From Ophiodon elongatus (taxonomy: Eukaryota; Chordata; Actinopteri; Perciformes; Hexagrammidae): 64,000 nt of DNA. Positions within the stretch are counted from its first letter, which is position 1; every line of letters begins with the position of its first letter. The notes under the pieces are model-generated. The model ran no database searches, was not told where the DNA came from, and worked only from the letters and a program-made list of their open reading frames with translations. The stretch lies in the NCBI GenBank assembly GCA_016806645.1, contig JACSYO010002136.1, positions 1 through 64,000 of the forward strand. The letters run 5' to 3'. The translations under genes were made by a program, and so were the position numbers. This document shows positions 1 through 9,100 of this stretch, piece after piece.

Positions 1-130
1 GTGTGTGTGTGTGCTCTTGTACTGCTATGCCGGTGGGGACTTTGACCTGAGTGCACACAGACCCGTGGGGACTTGTGTCACGGTGGGGACCTGAAATGAG
101 GTCCCCACGGGCAAACCCCTCCCACGAGCT
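1..130. repeat. GT microsatellite plus GTGGGGAC-rich repeat
   Basis: The window opens in a (GT)n run followed by four close copies of a GTGGGGAC-type word, one of them inverted (GTCCCCAC). A related patch with GTCCCCACGGGAC-like words lies at 11780-11850, and another at 45220-45470 next to CA repeats. This looks like a dispersed fish repeat bordered by microsatellite. No coding potential was seen. Confidence 0.55.
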
Positions 131-1673
131 TCAGAACAGTGTCTAGACACGCCCCATGCAGTTTTCTAGGAAGTCCCCATGAACAGCATTTTCAAGACAA
201 AATCTGTGTGACTGTGTATGAATGCGCCCCTACAGTTTACACAGAGTACTGCAGTCCTCATGAGGTTGGTTGTTCTGGAAGTGTGCATCGCTATTTGTTC
301 ACTCTCTTACGCCCCCTATTGGTCAAAAGTAGTAATAAAGTTTGGGAATGCATTTTAAACTTTGTCTTTTTTTACCATAGGCATGAATAAATTGCTACAC
401 TTGTAAAAATAAATAAATACATAATATGAATATTGATGTTGCTATCGTTTCTATAATAATAATATTCATATTTAACCTTTTTAATATTTTATTATTATTA
501 ATTATCTCATCATTGATATTAATAAAAATAATAATAACAACAATAATAATTTATCTAAAAGTCTATATTTGATTTCTTATGCCATCAGCCGTCAGTGGTG
601 TGACATGAATTAATATGGAGATCAATAAGGTCTTGTTTTGTTGCACTGCTTTATTTTGTAGCTAACTTGTCATATTAGACAGTGTTCACTGTTCACTGAC
701 AACAATATTTTATGATAACAGACAAATGCATGTATAGAGCCATATCCATAGACATAGAATAGGAGTAGAAGAGACATTTTCCTTTTAAATTAACATAGCA
801 GGATGGGCGGCCATTTTCATATCTACACTTTCCATTGCAATCATTATAGCAGGCTAACTTCCTTATAAACTACTTATGTTAAGTTGCGGACTCACTGAGA
901 GGTTTTGCAGTAATGACTTAAAAGACAAGAGGAGTAGTAACATTACAAAGCATTGAGAGCCAGAGTAGACAACTTAATGCTTCATCCGCACTTGTCACAG
1001 CATGGGAAAGCACATTGATATCGCCAGATCCAGTTCTTGAAGTAGAAGAAAAATAAGTCCCATTACTCCAGTTATTTAGTCACTTGTTGGCATGTGTATG
1101 AGTTGGTGTCAGCAATCTCTTGCTCCTTATTCTTATTTATGATTTGTGATTTTGGGCTATATAAAATATATTTAAGTGTAGTTATTTATTATATCTTTAA
1201 GCATGTTATAGCGTTTTGTCAGTCATGATTTGATTGTTCTATTATATTATTTAAATGCTATGCATCTTCTATAGTAGGTCTGTAATACCCCAATAATACT
1301 CCAACTGAAACCGTATAGGGTTATGGTGGTGTACTTGTATATGTATCCGTAGTGTTGATACTTATAGTGCTTTCCTGTGTTATTTGTAGCCTATAGTATC
1401 GCTCTATAACATATTTTACTGTAGGATGCCTACAGCCTGGAATTAACACCAGCCTGCCAGACAGGGTGTGAGCCATTTATTCAGGTTTTAGGTGCAGCAT
1501 ATCAGTCAGGATGGTTGTACATATTACGCAGCAGGATAAAGAGTCACTCTGAATTTCTATATTTAATAAAAGATACTAGGACATTTTGGGTTTGGTTGTC
1601 TTCCCCCAAGGATATTACAAGCATTTATATGCAAGAGCATCTGTATAATACATTACATTATCAAGGAAAGTTG
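131..1673. other. AT-rich stretch without a recognised gene
   Basis: Short open frames only, none with splice context or recognisable protein similarity. The stretch holds AT-rich simple sequence at about 400-560. I see no gene in it. Confidence 0.5.
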
Positions 1674-1721
1674 CCTGCCCTTTGACCTAATTGCAATTTG
1701 AAGATACATCATGTAAAACCT
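1674..1721 (+). repeat. 48-bp direct repeat, left copy
   Basis: This stretch, beginning CCTGCCCTTTGACCTAATTG, recurs in the same orientation at 3920-3967 with only a few mismatches. The two copies enclose about 2.2 kb that is rich in GCTAGC-type words and includes the 36-bp minisatellite. It could be the ends of a mobile element or two members of a dispersed repeat. Confidence 0.6.
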
Positions 1722-2938
1722 GTGAAGCATTTAAGCAGAGTGAAATAAGTAAGCTAGCTAGCAAACTAGCAGATAACCGGCTAGTTAGCTAGCTTGCTAA
1801 TGCTTAAATGCTTCACTATTTACAGAACATGTTCACAACAGCAGACTGGTGGCCAGCAGCAGCGCTGGGTGTAACGGTCCCTCGGCCTAACTCCCTGCAT
1901 GCTCAGGAGAAAGATAAGCTAGCTAGCTCAGTAGCTAGCCATCTGTCTGAGCTAAATCTGCTCTCTTCCCAGTGAGCTGCAACAACACTTAACAGCCCCA
2001 CAGACATGAGTTGTCATTGTGACAATGGAAAACCATTGAATTTCCTATTCTATTTCTATGGTCGCACCCCTTGTAGCTAGCAAGGATCAGTGTTTGTGGG
2101 TTTGTTATTATTGTTGTAACAACTAACTGTATGGTGGATACAGGGACATATGAAAGAAGGAACAAGCTTTACTCTTTTTCTTATCCACTTGGGCTCTATA
2201 TTGGGACCCTGAGACTTGTGATGCACCCATTGACCAATCATGTGGTTGACACAACCGTTTCAACTATTTCTGTATAAAGATGGCACCTGTGCAGCTCATC
2301 TTCTAGCAGAGCACAACAAATCCTGAGCCACCAGATTACTCAAATAATTGGAATTACATCCAGTAATTAGAAACTACTGTTTCTATGTTGTGTGTGCCAC
2401 AAAAACTATATCTACTATCTGTCGTAGCGATGTGACTGGACTCTTAAAGCTCTTGGAGGAGGACCAGGTCCAGACACCTGGGTAAAGCCCTATTGGACCT
2501 GCACAAAGACTCAAACGTTTCCCAGAGTCACTCATACACACAGGCTGGAGGGAGCATAGGACGACTCAATTGTATTTAGACACCTGAAGATAGGCATGTA
2601 TGACCCAAGAGGTCCTTCATATCAGCCAAATCACCAACCTGCAGCTCCTCATAACTACGTCAACACTGATGGCTGGTCCAAAATCAGCCTCAGGGTTGCA
2701 ATTGCCAGTTAAACTAGGCCAGAATAAAAATAAATATAAAATGAACTTTATTTATATAGCACTTTTCCCAACAATGTTACAACATGCTTCAAAACATTAA
2801 TAACATCCTAAGATAATAAGAATAAAATATATAGTAGAATAGATTCTAAATAAATATACAAAACTAAATAAAGTCCACATAGAGATAAAAGCCCTCTTAA
2901 AAAAAAAAAAGTTTCAGAAATGATTTTATAGCACTGAC

Positions 2939-3144
2939 ATATTTAGCTAACCTTCTCTCAACAGGCAAGTTAGCATATTTAGCTAACCTTCTCGCAACAG
3001 GCAAGTTAGCATATTTAGCTAACCTTCTCTCAACAGGCAAGTTAGCATATTTAGCTAACCTTCTCTCAACAGGCAAGTTAGCATATTTAGCTAACCTTCT
3101 CTCAACAGGCAAGTTAGCATATTTAGCTAACCTTCTCTCAACAG
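2939..3144 (+). repeat. 36-bp tandem repeat (minisatellite), about 5.7 copies
   Basis: Units start at 2939, 2975, 3011, 3047, 3083 and 3119 and are almost identical; one unit differs by a single base (CTCGCA for CTCTCA). The last unit is truncated. The unit length is a multiple of three, so the minus strand stays open for 71 codons with a 12-residue repeat. That frame has no splice or protein context and is treated as an artefact of the repeat. Confidence 0.9.
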
Positions 3145-3219
3145 GGCCCAGACTGGGAGGACAGGTTGGAAATAATGGGCCAGTGAACTAAAGTGGCTTT
3201 AATGCCTGACCCACCCTAG

Positions 3220-3860
3220 CTAGGACGAGAAGAAGTAGAGATAGGTGTCCATTAGGAGGAGGGCATGGTGCTGTGAGACGGCAAAGAGTAAGAGAGAATC
3301 CTTCAGCAGGACCCAGTGTGTCTCTGTGGCAAACAGAGCCCATGAAGGGCACTCTTTATGGGGAAATCTCTCCTTCATGAAGCTAATGTAGGTGAACAGC
3401 ACAAAGAGTCTGATAAGCAGATTCTGAAGCAAAGGCTAAGTAAACCATTGATCCAGCATCCAGATGTACTGTGGGAAGTAGAAGAAGAGCAATGATCCAT
3501 TGCTAGAAACATGGCTAATATCCCTATGATTGTTGACACAAGTATGTGCTAGCATTAGCTCTCCAGCTAACAGCATCACACCGGGAAGAAAAAGAGGTCA
3601 TAGTGGAGGACTGATCATCACTATATAGAAGTGTTAGCACTGGTAGTCCTGTTAGCATAGCAGCTAGAACAGCCAAAAGAAGAAACAGAAATGCTAACAG
3701 CATCAGAATGAGTATGGTCTGGGCTGCTTGAAGGTAATTGGGCTAAGAAAGTATAGCCATTAAGGACCAGTCCAGCGCATCTGCCTGAGGCCTGATGGAC
3801 TTTAACCCTGAAGCTAGCAGGACGTTGACCACAGTGATGCCAGGCGTTAACGAAAACAAG
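3220..3860 (-). other. Possible remnant of a membrane-protein reading frame
   Basis: Read on the minus strand, the stretch gives several hydrophobic segments in consecutive pieces: one with ITVVNVLLASGLKSI, then a leucine-rich run, then LLIRLFVLFTYISFM and a final segment ending in YLYFFSS before a stop. In-frame stops separate the pieces. I do not recognise a family. It may be a decayed exon or a chance frame in repetitive DNA. Confidence 0.15.
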
Positions 3861-3884
3861 CTCCTTATAATCATTACAGTTATG

Positions 3885-3912
3885 ATATATATATATATAT
3901 ATATATATATAT
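3885..3912. repeat. (TA)n microsatellite
   Basis: Pure AT dinucleotide run, immediately followed by the right copy of the 48-bp direct repeat. Confidence 0.95.
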
Positions 3913-3919
3913 CATGTTT

Positions 3920-3967
3920 CCTGCCCTTTGACCTAATTGCAATTTGGACATACATCATGTAAAACCT
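3920..3967 (+). repeat. 48-bp direct repeat, right copy
   Basis: Near-identical to 1674-1721 in the same orientation. The mismatches are clustered in the middle (ATTTGGACATAC here, ATTTGAAGATAC there). Confidence 0.6.
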
Positions 3968-4518
3968 TGATTACAAATTCTGAAATAAATGAGTTTAGCC
4001 CCTCCCCACGCTCTAACTTTATTCTTCACCATGACATAATATATAATAATAATTAGAGTCCTTCATAAATCTTTTTTTTGGTAGTCTTGTGTGAGTACTA
4101 TACCATTGAATACTATTTTCCATCGTTGAATACTATTTCCCATTGTATATAAATACTTGTTCTGTTGAATACAAGGGCTTGTAAATAGTTGTAAATAGTT
4201 GTAATTTCTTTTTTATGAATATCAATGTTTGTATCATTTTTTAATAGTTCAAAAATGCTTATATTTATTAACTTCATTGGAAATGCTTGTGTCATTTCAA
4301 TGTCCTTTTTTTACATTTTATTTAATCTTTTACATATTTTATACTGTATTCTAGTTGAGTAATAACGTCTCAACTTGAGCAGGTAATTTATGTAATCCTT
4401 CCATTTTAGTAATTACTATTACCTGTCTAAGTTATTAACAAGGGCCGGCAGACCAGGCCGAGCCTCCAAGCCTCCTCTTGCGGAGTGAGACCGGAGGGGG
4501 GGAGGGGTGGCCGCGGTG

Positions 4519-4705
4519 GGGACGGTGAAAGTCAGGTTCTGTGTGAAGTATCTCAAGGTTCAGCTCTGATCCGTCACACACATCCAGACTTTTACTGTCC
4601 CCATCGTGCCCACGGCCCACGAGGACGGTCACCGTCATGTTCTGTGTGAAGTATCATAGGTTTCAGTTCTGAGACGTCACACAGAACCTGACGGTGAGCG
4701 TCCTC
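4519..4705. repeat. Direct and inverted repeats upstream of gene X
   Basis: 4519-4567 and 4625-4673 are diverged direct copies of one unit (GACGGT...GTTCTGTGTGAAGTATC...TCTGA). 4621-4649 pairs with 4677-4705 as an inverted repeat of 29 bp with two mismatches and a 27-nt loop. The block contains CRE-like GACGTCAC and TGACGTGG words and lies directly upstream of the first gene X exon. It could be promoter structure or a small hairpin element. Confidence 0.7.
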
Positions 4706-4801
4706 ACCGTGACGTGGCCCCGCCCCTCTCAGCGCGTGCTCCCGGGAAGCGTCAGACTGCGAGCGGCTCTACATACCTGACAGCGAGCCTCGATGGAAAT
4801 G
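4690..4801 (+). promoter_or_regulatory. GC-rich promoter/5'UTR of gene X
   Basis: A GC- and CpG-rich patch in otherwise AT-rich DNA, with GCCCCGCCCC (GC box) at about 4718 and a TGACGTGG motif just before it. It runs into a short ATG-bearing exon with a consensus donor. This combination suggests a CpG-type promoter. No TATA box was seen at a convincing distance. Confidence 0.45.
4793..4801 (+). CDS. Gene X exon 1 (start codon)
   Basis: ATG GAA ATG followed directly by the donor GTGAGT. Chosen as the start because it follows the GC-rich patch and joins exon 2 in phase 0. It is very short, so the start is tentative. Confidence 0.4.
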
Positions 4802-6057
4802 GTGAGTTTTTAATGATTGTACACTCTCCTAATGCAACATTACACTGTTACCGTTCATACTGTTTGTATATGTACTGCTTATATACACGGAGATATGTTG
4901 TAATGTGATAGAACTAGCTAATGTTAGCTAACACTAAGCTAGCAGCTAGCGGCACATGTGCCAAAGTCAAACCGACCTGAGACCAGCCTTCGTTATCTAA
5001 CTACCGTTAACTACAACTATGTCGTTTACAAATAGTGGGCTTTTACAGTTACAATGTAATGGGATTTAGATAATAATATTTTATTATTAGAATACATTAT
5101 TATATATATTGATGTAATATTATGCTCAACAAAGTGAAGTATTTATGTACTTTTTGGAACAATGTGGATTTTCTCATCTCCTGCGCCGCGAATATAACTA
5201 GAGAATATATACATAGTCAAATACATATAAATATATATAGAGAATATAGAAATAGAGAGAGCATGATTAACACAGATAGATATAACTATGATATAACTGT
5301 AGTGGAGCCTCGTGCACATAATGAACATTTCAGTTGTAGACTTAATGCTTGTGATGACATGTATTTTAATATAATTGTGAAATCAAAGTGTGCCACCGAC
5401 ATCCTATAATATGACCGATGACGTGACAAAAAGTGATCGTCAGCCCAAAATTCGCGTCCGCGGGAGCGCGCGCTCCTTATTAAAGCTGTGTGGCCCAGTT
5501 ACGTGTAACGTAACGTCACGGCAGCTGGATGAGTTATAACGTGTATCTATAATGACGAAGCTAAGTTTTTTTGGACTGAATAATCACAATTGTGGTAAAG
5601 TATTTAGTATTCAGGCATTGAGTGATTACAGGTTTCTGATGTTTATATGTATCTGGGATATAGACTGTAATTAACATGGTTTGTGGTTGGGTTATATATA
5701 AATTAAAGAACTTATCTCTTTTTGAATTGCCATTATGCCTCTACTTTACCTCTGAGCCCTGAATTATATCCAATCTATTCCTTTTTACCAGTTTGAATAT
5801 CTTTTGAGCAGCTTTAGGCCAATAACCCATAAGAGGCAGTTGTCCATTTGATGATTACAGCATCTACCTCGTCACTGGAAGTTTATTTATACCTCAGAAT
5901 GACTTGATTTCATTCATGATGGTTATACTTTAATATGATTGGATACAATTATAACCCTTCCAGTCCTTTTTAGTTCTCCACTTACTATAAGAATATTATT
6001 ACTATTGTATAGTTAGCCTCATACTTTTAGAACAAAAATAGATCTCGTTACTATAAT

Positions 6058-6132
<75 letters not shown>

Positions 6133-9100
6133 CCAGAAAATTACTTTTAATTACGGTCAAAATGTGATAATAGCAGCTCAGGCGATATCTAAATGATTCA
6201 TGTCATAATTGTTATTACATTAAATTCTACCACGAAAGCTTGAAATTCAGTGTACTGAGACATGTTGGATGTTGAATTTTGACTGAATGTGTCCCTTGTG
6301 CTTGCAGGAGGATGAAGCATGTGTTTCAACGACTGGTGGCAGCTCTGAATGCACAGGTGAGAGGGGAGGGGGGAGACAATGAGATGGTTGTATATTGAGG
6401 TTTGTAGGAAGTTGTTTGTAAAAGTGTAGAATATTATACTGAATACTTCAGGAAGTCTATAGGTTTGCTATCCCAAACTATTTCATACTCTCTGGGTTTA
6501 GGTCATACAACTATTTAATAAGGAATCCAAATGCAAATAAAAAAAGAAATTTCCATCAATGTTTGAACAGCCTCATGTTGGCATTATTAGTTCATCGTAA
6601 ACCATATTAACATTTTTATCCTCTGTAATATATTTGAAGATGCTGATGTGGCAGATGACTTTGACCCTGACCAGAAGGAAGAGGTAGGATGTCTTTGGGT
6701 TCTTGATTGACAGTTAACCTGCTCGACTGTGTAACTAGAATAGAAATCAAAACAATGCTACAGTATTTAATTTCTTACAGACAGACTACAGCTAGTTAAT
6801 CACACATATTCAACTTCCATTGTTACTACAGTGTTTCCCACAGAATTAGATTCTATTCTGAATATTCACTAGACTTGTCGCAATAGCAGATTGAACAGGT
6901 CGGCCTATAGGAGGGGTAGAGCGAGGGGAGGTTGTCCACTACTTAATTGAATACTGATGTAGTCGTTCTCTTGGATGGACAAAGAATTAAAATGCTAAAA
7001 TGCCGAAATATACTTGGGTGGCTGCCAATATACCTGGTACTTATCTGTTTCAAGATTGTGGGTCAAGTGATTGAGTCAAGTTTTCCAGCTGCTTAAATAA
7101 TGAGGATGTTGTGTCTGGCTGTTAATATCAGGTCCAACAATCTCTGAAATTTTATTTGAATAATATCAGATTTTACCATCACACAGAAGATTTAGTCCCA
7201 CACGTTTGACTGTAGAACTCAATTCCTCAGTCTTTTAAACTGTCTCCAGTTTAGGTTCTAAGTAGACCTCAGTGTTCCTGTGTGGACAAAGTACTGAATA
7301 TTAAAGGGAGCAATTCAATTGTTTCCACTGGAGCCACTTATTCCTCATGTCTGATGTAATATAATTTGTAGTGTTTGTTGTTTGGTTGTTTGGGTTTATG
7401 TAAAACAGCATACATCTCAGCATGCAAGACACATTTCAGAAGAATATTCAATGTTTTTCACATAATTTGATTCTATTTGTGGCCTAGTGGCTGTTATTAA
7501 ACCTGAGCAGCCTGCCTGAGTAAAGTCTATGTGGAAAACACTACTATTCTGATTAGTTAAATCAAATCTAATTGAGGCCTCGCATGCAACACCATATTTT
7601 TTGTTTTTGTTGCAAATGACCACATTAAGCTTTTTGAGAACAAGTTAATCCACTTTGAAAATGCACAAACCTATCTTAAGTTTACTAAAGCTCAGTGGAT
7701 AATGGGGCACCTCAGTGACTCACCTGATAGCTTCTATCATGGACAATAAGGCTAAAACTTAAACTCCGTTGTCCGTGTATTACAGACTCAAAGTCGTAGG
7801 TAGGTAGCCCGTCCAAACGTTACAAAAAGATGATTATCTGATGTTTCTTTTTCAGGAAGAATACCAGTGGTCCAGCGATGGTACGGATATTCTTGACCCC
7901 CCGACAGCTGATGTTGATGAGGACACCAGTGTTCCAGAGCTCAGGCGAACCGACAGTATAGTTGTAAGTTTATTTGCAAAACTTTATATTCAAACATACG
8001 AAGGGCCATGACACCTGTAAGTTTACTGCAATCAGAGTATTTTCCTGCAGAGACGACACAGTGAATACAAAGTAACAGCCACCTTTTTGGCAGTCTGTTA
8101 CATAAATACAATTGAAAGGCTTGTATTCCTCAAACAATTGCTAATTTCCTAAATAAATTGTACACAAAATAATACTGTAACACTGGTATTTAGTGATTTC
8201 TTTTTTCACAATCAATTATGAATTTTCATATTTAAATGCAATATCTATCTGTTCTTTTGTAGAAAAAAGGTTTTTAAAAATGTATTTTTGGAAGTTGTGA
8301 ATCGATTCAGAATCGATTCTTTCCCTCTAGGCGGTTGCTATGGCATTGGGTTAGCAGATTAATAGCAGTAAGATAAATGCAAGATGATAATAATCATATT
8401 CCTTCGGCACCACAGTAATAACAATAATAGTAAGGTATATGCAAGATATTAAGAGTGTTTCTTCATGCATACCATAAAAATATAAACAAAGATGAAAGAA
8501 AGTACTGCAAGACAAGAAGCATAAATAGAAATAGACAATAAAATATGAATAAATATTACAAAAACAATATGTAAAATATGACTGTTATTTAAATGAAAGT
8601 GCTGGACAGTTTTGTGCAGGAACAGGCAAAACATGAAGTTTAAAGAATATCTCCAATGTGCAAGATAGAGTCCAAAATGTGTGTGTGAATGTAACATATT
8701 GATTCATGTGTGTAGAACGTATGTTAATGTAACATGTAGAAGGGGCATCCTCTACTAGGCCTTTTGTTGATGGTACTGAAGCATACTCATGACTTTTCAC
8801 TATATTGAATACTCATTTACTAAAGGAGATCTCTTATGTTTACAGACAGATCAGTGGAGACAAATACAAAAAACAAGACTAAAGTTGGAAGAAAAAAAGA
8901 CCCACATCCGGGAAACAAAGACCCACATCCAGGATACAAAGACTGACATCCAGGATACAAAGACTGACATCCAGGATACAAAGACTGACATCCAGGATAC
9001 AAAGACTGACATCCAGGATACAAAGACCGACATCCAGGATACAAAGACCCACATCCAGGATACAAAGACCCACATCCAGGATACAAAGACCCACATCCAG

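Noticed and set aside
139..390. 83-codon plus-strand frame
   Set aside because: No similarity, no splice context, and it lies in repeat-like sequence.
2897..3112. Minus-strand frame with a 12-residue repeat
   Set aside because: Pure translation of the 36-bp minisatellite.
2939..3144. Possible CRISPR array
   Set aside because: Units are contiguous tandem copies without unique spacers, and the DNA is vertebrate.
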